This document shows, piece after piece, positions 8,408-17,738 of a stretch of 64,000 nucleotides of DNA. Within the stretch, counting starts at the first letter, position 1. Every line of letters begins with the position of its first letter. Under the pieces are notes generated by a model that did not search any database, was not told the origin of the DNA, and worked only from the letters and a program-made list of their open reading frames with translations. The position numbers and the translations under genes were made by a program. The stretch comes from Rikenella microfusus DSM 15922 (GTDB lineage Bacteria; Bacteroidota; Bacteroidia; Bacteroidales; Rikenellaceae), in NCBI RefSeq assembly GCF_000427365.1, contig NZ_KE386488.1, forward strand, positions 1,709,882-1,773,881, read 5' to 3'.

Positions 8408-8920
8408 ATGCTGTTCCGCAAACGACATAAAATCGCCGGGCAGGAGGCCGGATGGGAACCGGAACCGCCCGCGGTGCCGGCGGCTGTATCCGACGAGGAT
8501 GCCGCGCCGCCCGACTGGCGCGAACCCGATGCGCCGCCCAGTCCCGAAGAATCGCCCGATCCGGCGGAATCCGTACCTTCGGCGGACGGGCAGGTCCCGC
8601 GCAGGAAAAAAGGCATCCGCATCGGCCAGTTTTTTACGGGCGGCGTATTGTCGCAGGACGAATTCACGCGGCGGCTGCCGGTTATCGTTTACGGCGTCTT
8701 CCTGATGTTGCTCTATATCGCCAACGGGTTCCATCTTCAGCATAAACACAGCGAACTCGACCGCATCGCGGACGAACTCAAACAGCTCAAGACCGAGGCC
8801 GTTACCTCTTCCGCCGTGCGGATGACCCTGACCCGCCAGAGCGAAATAGAGCGGTTGCTTCGGGAACGCGGCATTCCGCTCGTACAGGACGGCGCTCCGT
8901 CCCACGTCATCGAAGACTGA
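8408..8920 (+). CDS. ftsL: FtsL-like cell division protein
   Basis: This 170-residue protein has a Pro/Glu/Asp-rich cytoplasmic N-terminus (about residues 10-75), one membrane helix (VIVYGVFLMLLYIANGF, about 97-113) and a periplasmic segment likely to be coiled coil (HKHSELDRIADELKQLKTEA). This is the FtsL/DUF4 layout that precedes ftsI in Bacteroidetes. FtsL is a bitopic divisome protein that activates FtsW/FtsI septal synthesis. The sequence itself is weakly conserved, so the call rests on topology and position: ftsI begins 9 nt after its stop. The acidic, Pro-rich N-terminal tail is longer than in model FtsL proteins. Confidence 0.75.
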   Translation: MLFRKRHKIAGQEAGWEPEPPAVPAAVSDEDAAPPDWREPDAPPSPEESPDPAESVPSADGQVPRRKKGIRIGQFFTGGVLSQDEFTRRLPVIVYGVFLMLLYIANGFHLQHKHSELDRIADELKQLKTEAVTSSAVRMTLTRQSEIERLLRERGIPLVQDGAPSHVIED

Positions 8921-8929
8921 TTTTTCCGC

Positions 8930-11122
8930 ATGAACCCGACCCCGCCTTCCATACCGCCTTCCGGCATGCCCGGCCAGCCGCAGCGAAGCCCCATCAAGGA
9001 GGCGATCCTGCGGCGGGTCAAGGTATTGTACGTCCTGTTCCTGCTGTTGGGGCTGGCCGTGATCGGACGCGTGGTCTGGTTGCAGGCCGGGACCGAAGGG
9101 GAGACCCTGCGCGACCTTTCGGACAAGTACAGCTACCGCACGGAAATCATCGATGGGGCGCGGGGCGATATCTATTCCGACGACGGGCGGCTGCTCGCCA
9201 CCTCGATTCCTTATTACGAGCTGCGCATGGACATGGCCGCGGGAGGGCTGACGCCGGAACTGTTCGCCCTGAACGTCGATTCGCTGAGCCTGTGCCTGGC
9301 CCATTTTTTCAAAGATAAGAATGCCGCCGAATACAAAGCCGAGTTGGTCGCGGCGCATGCCGAAAAGAAACGCTACCATCTGATTACGCGCCGCAAGGTC
9401 AATTTCCTGGAGTTGCAGCAACTCCGAAAATTTCCCTTGTTTCGTCTGGGGCCGAACCGGGGCGGGTTTCTCGCCGTCGAAAACAACCGGCGTGTCCATC
9501 CGCACGGCTCTCTGGCCCGGCGCACGATCGGTTTCGTGAACCAGTCGGGGGTCAGGCTGGGGATCGAGGGCGGTTTCGACGAATACCTGCGCGGACAACC
9601 CGGACGGACGCTGAAGCAGAAGATTTCGGGAAGTTTCTGGACGCCGATAGCCAGCGACCAGAACATAGATCCGGTGGACGGTTACGATGTGGTGACCACC
9701 CTCAATATCGAGATGCAGGACATGGTGCAGAGCGCTTTGCAGGAGTGGATCGTCGAAGCCGAGGCCGACTGGGGGTGTGCGGTCGTGATGGAGGTGGCCA
9801 CGGGCGATATCAAGGCGCTTTCGAACGTCACGCGGCGGGCGGACGGCACGCTGGTCGAGGATTACAACTATGCGATCGGGATGAGTATGGAACCCGGTTC
9901 CACGTTCAAACTGGCCGGTCTGATCGCTTTGCTGGACGATGCGCACATGTCGCTCTCCGCCTCTGTCGATACGGAGGAGGGGAAGGTGCAGATCGGGCCT
10001 GTGAAAGTCGTGGATTCCCATGCCGGAGGTTTCGGACGGCTGACTTTGCAACAGGTGTTCGAGAAGTCGTCCAATATCGGGATGGCTAAAGCGGTGAACC
10101 GGGCCTACGGCAGCCAGCCGGCGCGGTTCGTCAATGCGATCAACAGGCTGGGGATCCACAAACCGTTGGAATTGCAGCTGGCGGGAGAAGCCCGGCCGCT
10201 GGTCAAGCACCCGGCCATGAAGAACGGTTGGGACGGCACCACGCTCACGATGATGTCTTACGGTTATGCGGTGCGGCTGGCTCCGATCCATACGCTGACG
10301 CTCTATAATGCGGTGGCCAACGGCGGCGTGATGGTCAAACCGGTATTCGTGCGGGAGTTGAGGCAGCACGACCGGACCGTGCGCAGTTTCCCGACCGATA
10401 CGCTGAACCGGGCGATCTGTTCGCAGGCTACGCTGCGCGGGGTGCAGCGTTCGCTCGAAGGGGTGGTGATGAACGGTACGGGCCGGATGCTCCGGAATCC
10501 CCGGTACCGGATCGCGGCCAAGACCGGCACGGCGCAGGTGGCTATCGGCAGGCACGGCTATACCAACAGCGCGGGCGGGCGGCATTACCTTGGTTCGATG
10601 GTGGGTTACCTGCCGGCCGACAAACCGAAATATTCGATTATCGTGGCGCTGAAGACTTACCATCCGGCGGGTTCCAGGAATCCGTATTACGGAGGGTCGT
10701 TGGCCGGGCCGCTGTTCAAGACGGTGGCCGACCGGGTTTATGCCATGCATTATAATGTGAATAACCGCGTGGTCACGAAGGCGCAGGTTTTCGACCCGAC
10801 GCTGAAAGCGTTGCCGGGACCGGCCGCGCCGTTGGAGGGGTTGCTGAAAGATCTGGGCATAGCCGGCGCGCCGCGTATTCCGCAGGAGGGAACGGTGGCG
10901 ATCGACAGCGGCGGACGGGTCGTTACGCCGACGCTCATGCCGGTGACGGCGGGTGTGCCGGAATTGAAAGGATTGACGTTGAGCGAGGCGCTGGAGACGG
11001 CTGAAAGCGTCGGACTCAAACCGAAATTCACCGGTATGGGAACTGTCGTCGCCCAATCGATCGAAACGGGAACGCCGTTCGAACAGGGTGCCGAAATTTT
11101 GATTACCTTAGGGCATAATTAG
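8930..11122 (+). CDS. ftsI: Septal peptidoglycan transpeptidase FtsI (class B PBP) with C-terminal PASTA domain
   Basis: A 730-residue class B penicillin-binding protein. One N-terminal membrane anchor (VLYVLFLLLGLAVIGRVVWLQ) is followed by the pedestal domain (RGDIYSDDGRLLATSIPYYEL). The transpeptidase domain has the catalytic SxxK at S324 (STFK), SxN at S380-N382 (SSN) and KTG at K531 (KTGTAQ). The last about 65 residues form one PASTA domain (VPELKGLTLSEALETAESVG), common in Bacteroidetes FtsI. It cross-links septal peptidoglycan with FtsW. It follows ftsL by 9 nt. Instead of murE, a 1.37 kb repeat cluster starts 3 nt after its stop codon. Confidence 0.95.
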   Translation: MNPTPPSIPPSGMPGQPQRSPIKEAILRRVKVLYVLFLLLGLAVIGRVVWLQAGTEGETLRDLSDKYSYRTEIIDGARGDIYSDDGRLLATSIPYYELRMDMAAGGLTPELFALNVDSLSLCLAHFFKDKNAAEYKAELVAAHAEKKRYHLITRRKVNFLELQQLRKFPLFRLGPNRGGFLAVENNRRVHPHGSLARRTIGFVNQSGVRLGIEGGFDEYLRGQPGRTLKQKISGSFWTPIASDQNIDPVDGYDVVTTLNIEMQDMVQSALQEWIVEAEADWGCAVVMEVATGDIKALSNVTRRADGTLVEDYNYAIGMSMEPGSTFKLAGLIALLDDAHMSLSASVDTEEGKVQIGPVKVVDSHAGGFGRLTLQQVFEKSSNIGMAKAVNRAYGSQPARFVNAINRLGIHKPLELQLAGEARPLVKHPAMKNGWDGTTLTMMSYGYAVRLAPIHTLTLYNAVANGGVMVKPVFVRELRQHDRTVRSFPTDTLNRAICSQATLRGVQRSLEGVVMNGTGRMLRNPRYRIAAKTGTAQVAIGRHGYTNSAGGRHYLGSMVGYLPADKPKYSIIVALKTYHPAGSRNPYYGGSLAGPLFKTVADRVYAMHYNVNNRVVTKAQVFDPTLKALPGPAAPLEGLLKDLGIAGAPRIPQEGTVAIDSGGRVVTPTLMPVTAGVPELKGLTLSEALETAESVGLKPKFTGMGTVVAQSIETGTPFEQGAEILITLGHN

Positions 11123-11125
11123 TAA

Positions 11126-12370
11126 GGTGACTATGTACGACTTTATTCAAAGCCGTGTAATGATCTCCCCGACCGGTCCTCCGCTCAGGCGGCTCCTTTG
11201 GGGCGATACGGACCCTCGCAAACTCGGTGCGGTCTCCCGGGTGTCTGCCCGAAATGAATAAAATCGTACGGTTTAATACCATAAATATCAGCTTTGCGCC
11301 CACCCCATCGGAACAAGCTCCCGGTCGAAGTACCCGGAGGCACCGCGAAAGCCGGCGATTCTGATGAATCACACGAACTAAAAACCGTACAATTACCCGT
11401 GGATATGGATTTCATCGTCCGGAGCCAGCGAGGGCAAGACCGAGTTTCGCGAGTGTTGCAGCCGTTAGCTTCGCTTCGCTCGTTGTCCTTCTCGCCGCTC
11501 GGCCATTCGTGCGAGCCCGATGGCTCTCGCTGGCAGTGTCGGTTCGCCGGGGTGGCTCCGGGCTGATATCGGGAGAACTTTACATAAAATCGTACGTTAA
11601 AACTAAGTTTCCGCGTTAGCGGGCGGGCCGGACGCCTCCCCACGGGAGGCCCGCAACCCTCGCACGCTCGGGGCGGTCTCCCGGACGTCCGACCCGAATG
11701 AAAAATAACCGTAGGATTAAACTGTTTTACCTATTCGGCTTTGCGCCCACCCCCCGAAGCGGCGTAGCCGCTTGGGCGCAAAAGCCGGCGATTCTGTCGA
11801 ATCGCATCAATAAAAAACCTACGGTTAATTTCTATAATTGTCGGCCGGAGCCAGTGGGGCCGCAACAAGCACCGCGCCGTTGCAGGCCTACGCCGGGGGT
11901 GGCTCCGGCCTGACTAAGGGAGAACATTATGATTAACCGTAGGTTTAAAAACTCCTTTTTCCAGCGTCTTACTTTGTACCCGAAGTATGATAAAGGCTGA
12001 TAACCCGGGCATGTGTGCTTTTCCGTTCCGACGGAAGTCGGAAGCGGGGAATCGCATTCCCGGCGGGTTTTTTGTCTCCTTTTTTGGTCGCTCGAAAAAG
12101 GAGATGTCTCGCCGGCATAAGGCGTCCGGAGAAACCGGTGCCCCGTGGCATGAGCGGACAAAGAAAAATAAACACCTGTCAGCGAAAGACATACGGTTAA
12201 AACTACGGTTATTTGTCCGCGCAGCGGCCAGTTCGGAATTACTTTTTGGCTCCGTCGGCACACGAATCGGACCGTAGCTGCCCTTGCTCTCCCGGTCCCG
12301 GGCGGCTCGTAAGGAAATGTTCGGCCCGCCCGCTGGCGCGGAGAGTTATTTCGAACCGTACGGACCGGCA
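11126..12370 (+). repeat. Mosaic repeat cluster R2 between ftsI and murE
   Basis: A gene-free gap filled by modules. A t-family left end (11126-11148 plus interior TAATGATCTCCCCGACCGG) is followed by c (about 11175-11270), a (11285-11370), b (11425-11568), c (11590-11715), a (11735-11812), b (11850-11930), element e (11935-12210) and a b/c-like remnant to about 12370 ending GCGCGGAGAGTTATTTCGAA then CCGTACGG. The c-a-b order occurs twice in tandem. Joints carry CCGTA(C/G)G palindromes. The second c copy is repeated without mismatch, inverted, at 17523-17612. Bases 12371-12490 show only a near-consensus -7 box (TTACTTTG, 12476-12483). Confidence 0.8.
11935..12210 (+). repeat. Element e, copy 2 (276 bp)
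   Basis: Ends AACCGTAGGTTTAAA and TTAAAACTACGGTT are inverted. The core hairpin is TCTCCTTTTT/AAAAAGGAGA with a larger loop than in copy 1. Confidence 0.75.
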
Positions 12371-12490
12371 TACGTTTGGCGGAATCGGCACAGGCACGGT
12401 ACGATTTCGAGTGTCGATACCGGCTCCGGACGGCGGAAGTGCGACGGAGAGCGACCCGCCGAAGTGAAACGAAATTTACTTTGTAATGAT

Positions 12491-13939
12491 ATGATACATA
12501 TTTTCGACGAGCTGCCCGATGCCAGGATCACCGGGCCTCAGCGGCCGGGTATACGGTGCATCCAGTTCAATTCGCGCAAAGTCGGGAAAGGCGATCTGTT
12601 CGTGGCCGTGCGGGGTACGAAAGTGGACGGACACGACTATATTCCGGATGCCGTGGCGCAGGGAGCCGCAGCTATTGTTTGCGAAACGCTGCCGGCGGGC
12701 GATCTGGAACCGGATGTCAGCTACGTGCTGGTGAAAGACAGCGCCGAGGCGCTGGCATTGCTCGCCTCGGCCTATTACGGGCATCCGAGCGAAAAACTTC
12801 GCCTGGTGGGAGTGACGGGGACGAACGGAAAAACGACGGTCGCCACGTTGCTTTACGACCTTTTCACCGCGTTGGGACACGCCTGCGGATTGATTTCGAC
12901 AGTGGTATACCGCGTCGGCGACGAGCGGATCGAATCGACCCACACGACGCCCGACCCGCTGACGCTCAACCGGCTGATGGCGGAGATGATCGAAGCCGGG
13001 TGCGATTACTGCTTTATGGAGGTCAGTTCGCACAGTATCGTGCAGGAACGTATCAAAGGGCTGAAATTCGCCGGGGGCATCTTTACCAACATTACGCACG
13101 ACCATCTCGATTATCACAAGACTTTTGCGGAATATATCAAAGCGAAACAGCTGTTTTTCACCGGCCTGCCGAAAGAGGCGTTCGCGCTGACCAATATCGA
13201 CGACCGCAACGGCGAAGTGATGCTCCAGAATGCCAACGTATGCCGCAAGGCGGCCTATTCGCTGCGGAACGTGGCGGATTATCACGGCCGGATCGTGGAG
13301 GAGCACCTGGACGGCATGGAGATCGAAATGAACCGGCAGCAGGTTTGGGTGCAGTTCATCGGGCGGTTCAACGCCTATAACCTGACGGCGATTTACGGAG
13401 CGGCGATGGAATTGGGTCAGGATTCGGCCGAAGTGTTGAGGATCATGAGTACGCTGCGGCCCGTGAGCGGACGTTTCGAACAGGTACGGGCGGCAGACGG
13501 ACGGCTGGCGATCGTGGATTACGCCCATACGCCGGACGCGCTGCAGAATGTGATCGACACGATCAACGAACTGCGTAAAAAAGAGGCTCAGTTGATTACG
13601 GTGGTGGGCTGCGGCGGCAACCGGGATACGGCCAAACGGCCGGTGATGGCGCGTGTGGCGGCCGACGGTTCGTCGCGGGTGATTCTGACGTCGGACAATC
13701 CCCGCTTCGAGGATCCTCAGGCGATTCTGGACGAAATGCGGGCCGGGCTCGATACGGGACAGATGGCCAGAACGCTGACGATTTCCGACCGTCGGGAGGC
13801 GATTCGCACGGCGGCGGCGTTGGCGCGTCCCGGAGACATCATTCTGGTGGCGGGGAAAGGGCATGAACCGTATCAGGAGATCGCGGGAGTGCGGCACCAT
13901 TTCGACGACCGCGAGGAGGTTACGGCGGCTTTCGCCTGA
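12491..13939 (+). CDS. murE: UDP-MurNAc-L-Ala-D-Glu:meso-DAP ligase MurE
   Basis: MurE adds the third residue to the peptidoglycan stem peptide in the cytoplasm, using ATP. At 482 aa it is normal length. It has the substrate domain SRKVGKGDLFVAVRG (residues 28-42), the ATP loop GVTGTNGKTTVATL (about 107-120), the Mur signature around NITHDHLDYHKTF, and C-terminal DNPRFEDP. The DNPR motif is the meso-diaminopimelate-selecting motif, so the wall is predicted to be DAP-type. Start at 12491 (MIHIFDELPD) because conservation begins there; a long open frame upstream runs through the repeat cluster and is rejected. A one-mismatch -7 box lies 7 nt before the ATG. Confidence 0.95.
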   Translation: MIHIFDELPDARITGPQRPGIRCIQFNSRKVGKGDLFVAVRGTKVDGHDYIPDAVAQGAAAIVCETLPAGDLEPDVSYVLVKDSAEALALLASAYYGHPSEKLRLVGVTGTNGKTTVATLLYDLFTALGHACGLISTVVYRVGDERIESTHTTPDPLTLNRLMAEMIEAGCDYCFMEVSSHSIVQERIKGLKFAGGIFTNITHDHLDYHKTFAEYIKAKQLFFTGLPKEAFALTNIDDRNGEVMLQNANVCRKAAYSLRNVADYHGRIVEEHLDGMEIEMNRQQVWVQFIGRFNAYNLTAIYGAAMELGQDSAEVLRIMSTLRPVSGRFEQVRAADGRLAIVDYAHTPDALQNVIDTINELRKKEAQLITVVGCGGNRDTAKRPVMARVAADGSSRVILTSDNPRFEDPQAILDEMRAGLDTGQMARTLTISDRREAIRTAAALARPGDIILVAGKGHEPYQEIAGVRHHFDDREEVTAAFA

Positions 13940-13976
13940 GTGGCCGGCCCTTCTTTCCGCGGACTTGTTCCACCGT

Positions 13977-14002
13977 ACCGCCCGGCATACCTGCCGGGCG
14001 GT
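13977..14002 (+). terminator. Hairpin after murE
   Basis: An 11-bp perfect stem ACCGCCCGGCA/TGCCGGGCGGT with a 4-nt loop, without a following T run. The remainder of the 355-nt murE-mraY gap shows only the mraY promoter. Confidence 0.45.
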
Positions 14003-14261
14003 CATGGTATGATCCCGCAAATCCGGTCTCGTAGAGCCGATTGTAAATCCTGCGTTTTGTATGGGCGGGCGTTGCCTTCTGCGGGCACAGGCCGGTAATT
14101 CGCCCGGCTCGTCGCGTTTCCGCAGGGTACCGACCCGTAAAAAGGCATGTGCGGTCGGCATGGAACAGTGTACGCACGGAACGAGGGGAGGTGCGGACCG
14201 TCAGGCCTGCCGGGAAAATGAGGCGTTCCGCCGGATGTTGCGAAAAGCGTGGGCGATTGAT

Positions 14262-14269
14262 TATCTTTG
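14262..14269 (+). promoter_or_regulatory. mraY promoter
   Basis: TATCTTTG with TTG (14238-14240) 21 bp upstream, the classic Bacteroidetes spacing. The ATG is 25 nt downstream. Confidence 0.7.
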
Positions 14270-14294
14270 CGGACGGAATTGCCAGAAACAGACC

Positions 14295-15545
14295 ATGATT
14301 TACCATATCGCCGAGTATCTCGACCGCGCCATAGACCTGCCCGGAGCAGGGATGTTCAATTACATATCTTTCCGTTCGGCCATGGCCATCGTCTTCTCGC
14401 TGCTGATCGGGATGGTCTTCGGCAAGAGCATCATCCGGCTGCTCCAGCGCCGTCAGATCGGCGAGGAGATTCGCAATCTCGGCCTCGAGGGGCAGCTCCA
14501 GAAAAAGGGAACCCCCACCATGGGCGGCCTGATCATCCTGGCGGCCATACTCGTCCCCGTGCTGTTGTTCGCCGACCTGACCAACATCTACGTGCAGCTG
14601 ATGCTCGCCACGACCGTCTGGTTAGGGCTGCTGGGATTCCTCGACGACTACATCAAAGTATTCCGGAAGAAAAAAGAGGGGCTGAACGGACGGTTCAAGA
14701 TTCTGGGACAGGTCATGCTGGGCCTGGTAGTCGGCACTACCATGTGGGCCAGCCCGCAGATCGTTTCGCGCGAACCTTCCACCTCGCGTACCGCCGATGC
14801 CGAACGCGTGGAGGCTATGGATCTGGGGAACCAGCGTAAAGTCATTTACCTGACCCCCGCCGAAAAATCCACCGCCACTACCGTCCCGTTTTTCAAGAAC
14901 AGCGAACTCGATTACCGGGATCTGATTCCCGTCGAAGGCCAGTTCGGCGATACGCTGGGATGGCTGTTTTACGTGCTGGTCGCCGTCTGCATCATCACCG
15001 CCGTCTCGAACGGGGCCAACCTGACGGACGGTCTGGACGGTCTGGCGGCGGGCGTGTCGGCCGCCATAGGCGTGGTGCTGGGGATATTGGCTTATCTGTC
15101 CGGCAACGTGATTTATGCCGATTACCTGAGCATTATGAATATTCCCGGCTCGGGGGAACTGCTCGTTTTCGCCGGGGCATTCGTCGGGGCGTTGCTCGGT
15201 TTCCTGTGGTACAACTCCTATCCGGCCCAGGTGTTCATGGGCGATACCGGGTCGCTGGCCATCGGAGGCATTATCGCCACGTTCGCGCTGCTGATCCGCA
15301 AAGAATTGCTGCTGCCCATCCTGTGCGGCATCTTCGTCGTGGAGAGCGCCTCGGTAATCATACAGGTCGTCTGGTTCAAATATACCAAACATAAGTACGG
15401 CGAAGGACGGCGGGTGTTCCTGATGTCGCCGCTGCATCACCATTACCAGAAAAAAGGCTATTTCGAAGTCAAGATCGTCACCCGATTCTGGATCGTCCAG
15501 TTGCTGCTGGCCGCCATTACGCTGATGACCCTCAAAATCCGGTAG
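14295..15545 (+). CDS. mraY: Phospho-N-acetylmuramoyl-pentapeptide-transferase MraY
   Basis: MraY transfers phospho-MurNAc-pentapeptide to undecaprenyl phosphate, making lipid I at the inner membrane. The 416-residue polytopic protein contains [23 protein letters not shown] (catalytic Asp pair), [15 protein letters not shown] and [12 protein letters not shown], all invariant MraY blocks. The roughly 50-residue insertion around residues 155-215 ([13 protein letters not shown]... to ELDYRD) is typical of Bacteroidetes MraY. It has its own promoter and is separated from murE by 355 nt and from ftsW by 10.6 kb. murD, usually the next gene, is missing here; a convergent lgt-like gene follows 17 nt away. 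Confidence 0.95.
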   Translation: MIYHIAEYLDRAIDLPGAGMFNYISFRSAMAIVFSLLIGMVFGKSIIRLLQRRQIGEEIRNLGLEGQLQKKGTPTMGGLIILAAILVPVLLFADLTNIYVQLMLATTVWLGLLGFLDDYIKVFRKKKEGLNGRFKILGQVMLGLVVGTTMWASPQIVSREPSTSRTADAERVEAMDLGNQRKVIYLTPAEKSTATTVPFFKNSELDYRDLIPVEGQFGDTLGWLFYVLVAVCIITAVSNGANLTDGLDGLAAGVSAAIGVVLGILAYLSGNVIYADYLSIMNIPGSGELLVFAGAFVGALLGFLWYNSYPAQVFMGDTGSLAIGGIIATFALLIRKELLLPILCGIFVVESASVIIQVVWFKYTKHKYGEGRRVFLMSPLHHHYQKKGYFEVKIVTRFWIVQLLLAAITLMTLKIR

Positions 15546-15562
15546 CCGATTCTTCCGGTCCG

Positions 15563-16315
15563 CTACTCTCCGGCCCGGAGCCGTCCGAGGCGGACGTTTC
15601 TCCATACGGCATATCCCGAAAGCATCATCGCCAGGCCGATCCATTGCGAAAACGAAAGACCCGGCAGCAGATCGCCGCGCGAGTCCGCCCGCAGGAATTC
15701 GAGCAGGAATCTGCCGGCGCCGTATCCGACTAAATAGACCGACGGGCGGTAACGGAACGGCGTACGGCGGAACAAAATCCAGAAAAGCAGGAAATTCAAT
15801 GCGGCTTCGAACAGTTGCGTCGGGTAGAGCGGCTGTGGGCCGAAACGGGCGAAAGCCTCGCTGCCCGGCGGATAGACGACGCCGATCCATTTCGGTGCCG
15901 GAGCGCCGTAACAGCATCCTCCCAGAAAACAGCCGATCCGTCCGAACGCATGGGCCAGCGGTACGGCCGGTATCGACATGCACAATACGGGGAAAAGCCG
16001 TTGGCGCGTTATCCGGATGCCGAGCAGGGATACGGTTCCGCCCGCGAGCAGGCCGCCGAGAAACGTGGAGCCGCCGTAAACCAGGTTTTCCCATGTGAGC
16101 GGCCGTTGCTGTACGATCTGTTCCGCGACGTGCGCTCCGGCGATGCCGGCCAGCACCGAAACCGTCAGGACGGTCATCAGGTCGGCTTCGTGGCGGAAAT
16201 AACGTCTTGTTTCGATCTCTTTGACCAGATACAAAAGGGCCGCCAGGATACCGAGACCCAGCAGAATATTGTAGAGCCACAGCTCTTCTCCGCAGATATG
16301 GATGGACTGGTACAT
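15563..16315 (-). CDS. Prolipoprotein diacylglyceryl transferase (Lgt) family membrane protein
   Basis: A 250-residue protein with about seven hydrophobic segments. It has the Lgt-family core YGGSTFLGGLLAG and HAFGRIGCFLGGCCYG (about residues 119-134), followed by YPTQLFEAALNFLLFW and a C-terminal GRFLLEFLRAD motif. Lgt transfers diacylglycerol from phosphatidylglycerol to the lipobox Cys of prelipoproteins. This copy is shorter than E. coli Lgt, and its signature is GRIGCFLGGCCYG rather than the classical GRIxNFINGE form. It may therefore be a paralogue with altered substrate rather than the main Lgt. It converges on mraY. Confidence 0.7.
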   Translation of the reverse strand: MYQSIHICGEELWLYNILLGLGILAALLYLVKEIETRRYFRHEADLMTVLTVSVLAGIAGAHVAEQIVQQRPLTWENLVYGGSTFLGGLLAGGTVSLLGIRITRQRLFPVLCMSIPAVPLAHAFGRIGCFLGGCCYGAPAPKWIGVVYPPGSEAFARFGPQPLYPTQLFEAALNFLLFWILFRRTPFRYRPSVYLVGYGAGRFLLEFLRADSRGDLLPGLSFSQWIGLAMMLSGYAVWRNVRLGRLRAGE

Positions 16316-16435
16316 AACGAATGGATTGGTCGGCGCCGGGGCGGGCCGTGCTGTTCCGTATCGCGAACAAAAACCCCCGCTATCGGCCGCGGATGGCGAA
16401 AGCGAGGGAATGTTCGTTCAGGTTCGGGAGCTTTC

Positions 16436-16810
16436 CTACGCCTCTACGCACTCTTTTTTCTGCGTCAGCGCGAGGATGCCGCCGATCACGGCCAGGATGA
16501 ACGCGATCAGGGCCAGAACGCTGAACATCGCGATGGTTTCGATCAGCATCAGCAGGGCGGCCACGAGCAGGCAGGCTCCCGATGCGGTCGGGTTCGATTT
16601 GCCCATGATGCCTCCGACAAGTCCCAGTATCGGCGCGGCGAAAGCCATGAATATCATGAAACCGCCGACTCCGGCTCCGGCGCCCAGCGTTCCGACGGTT
16701 ACGGCCGTCGCACAGACCGTCGCGCACAGAGCGGCCGGAAGGCCCAGCGCGAAGACAAGCACGCCCATGACGATGGGGGCGGACGATGTACCACGTTGAA
16801 TTGTTGCCAT
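16436..16810 (-). CDS. Small multi-spanning membrane protein of unknown function
   Basis: 124 residues with three to four hydrophobic segments (IVMGVLVFALGLPAALCATV, GGFMIFMAFAAPILGLVGGI, ASGACLLVAALLMLIETIA, LIAFILAVIGGILAL) and a charged C-terminus (QKKECVEA). The alternating Gly/Ala-rich helices resemble the DUF4064/DUF4190-type tiny membrane proteins of Gram-negative and Gram-positive bacteria. I cannot assign a function. It has its own promoter 25 nt upstream. Whether it shares a transcript with the downstream lgt-like gene (120 nt away) is unclear. Confidence 0.65.
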   Translation of the reverse strand: MATIQRGTSSAPIVMGVLVFALGLPAALCATVCATAVTVGTLGAGAGVGGFMIFMAFAAPILGLVGGIMGKSNPTASGACLLVAALLMLIETIAMFSVLALIAFILAVIGGILALTQKKECVEA

Positions 16811-16835
16811 ATCTGATGAGTTTAAGGTTTGTTAC

Positions 16836-16843
16836 AAATATAA
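16836..16843 (-). promoter_or_regulatory. Promoter -7 box of the small membrane protein
   Basis: TATATTTG read on the minus strand, 25 nt before the ATG. Confidence 0.6.
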
Positions 16844-17256
16844 TAATTGTTTTTATTTGTCCGAAGCCTTTTCTTGAAAAACAACGATTCCTCGGCCGGG
16901 AACTCGGAGGCGGCCGACTGTCTGAATCCGGACTTCCGACGGTCGCCGGATATTTCCTTAACGAAAAGCCCAGAGCCTGCAAGGGTTGGGGATATTACAA
17001 GCCGGTTCGGGTGTCGGGCTGGCTGCTATGCGGGCAATTAAACCGTACAATTTTTATTTAATGCGATTCTTCTGAATCGTCGTGCCTCCGGGCACTCCTT
17101 TGCTCCGATAAGGTGGGGGCGAAGCCGATAAATCAGGTTGTTTAATTGTGTAATTAATTATATCGGTCGGAGCCAGAGGGGCCGCAACAAGCATCGCGCA
17201 GTTGCAGGCCTACGTCAGGGGTGGCTCCGGGCTGACTAAGGGAGAACATTGAAATA

Positions 17257-17521
17257 AACTGTACGGTTTAAAATTCCCTTTTCCCGTTCGTTTAGTGGGT
17301 AGAGACTGCCAACCCGGGAATGTGCGATTTTCCGTTCCGACGGGAGTCGGGAACGGGGAATCGCATTCCCGGCGAGTTTTTTGCCTTCTTTTTTGCTCGC
17401 CCAAAAAAGAAGGTGCCCCGCCGGCATGAGGCGTCCGGAGAAACCGGTGCCCCTGCGGCACGAGAGAACGAAGAAAAACAAACGCCCGTCGGCGAAAGAT
17501 ATGACAATTAAACCTACAGTT
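17257..17521 (+). repeat. Element e, copy 3 (265 bp)
   Basis: Ends AACTGTACGGTTTAAA and ATTAAACCTACAGTT are inverted. The core stem is CCTTCTTTTTTG (17384-17395) pairing with CAAAAAAGAAGG (17402-17413); compared with copy 1, two base pairs have changed on both sides while pairing is kept. Confidence 0.8.
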
Positions 17522-17669
17522 ATTTTTCATTCGGGTCGGACGTCCGGGAGACCGCCCCGAGCGTGCGAGGGTTGCGGGCCTCCCGTGGGGAGGCGTCCGG
17601 CCCGCCCGCTAACGCGGATTCTTCACAAAGAACCGTACGGTTTTAATTCAGTTTTCCGCTCCTTCGTTT

Positions 17670-17738
17670 CGGCTCGGCGTCGGACGGCATGAGGCGGGCA
17701 AATCCGGGCAAAAGACCCGGAGGGTCCGGCGCGAGCTG
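17670..17738 (+). repeat. Hairpin module f, copy 1
   Basis: A 15-bp bulged stem between CGGCTCGGCGTCGGAC and GTCCGGCGCGAGCTG encloses AAAGACCCGGAGGGTC. It matches the copy at 46783-46852. Confidence 0.65.

Noticed and set aside
8390-11056. Very long antisense frame opposite ftsL-ftsI
   Set aside because: GC-rich genes produce long antisense frames by codon bias. The + strand carries all PBP motifs, and the antisense product is Arg/His/Gln-rich with no family features.
11170-11930. CRISPR array
   Set aside because: The repeated units are long, differ from one another, are not separated by uniform spacers, and no cas gene is present.
12284-12490. Extended N-terminus for murE
   Set aside because: The open extension runs through a repeat remnant and lacks MurE similarity. 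Conservation begins at MIHIFDELPD.
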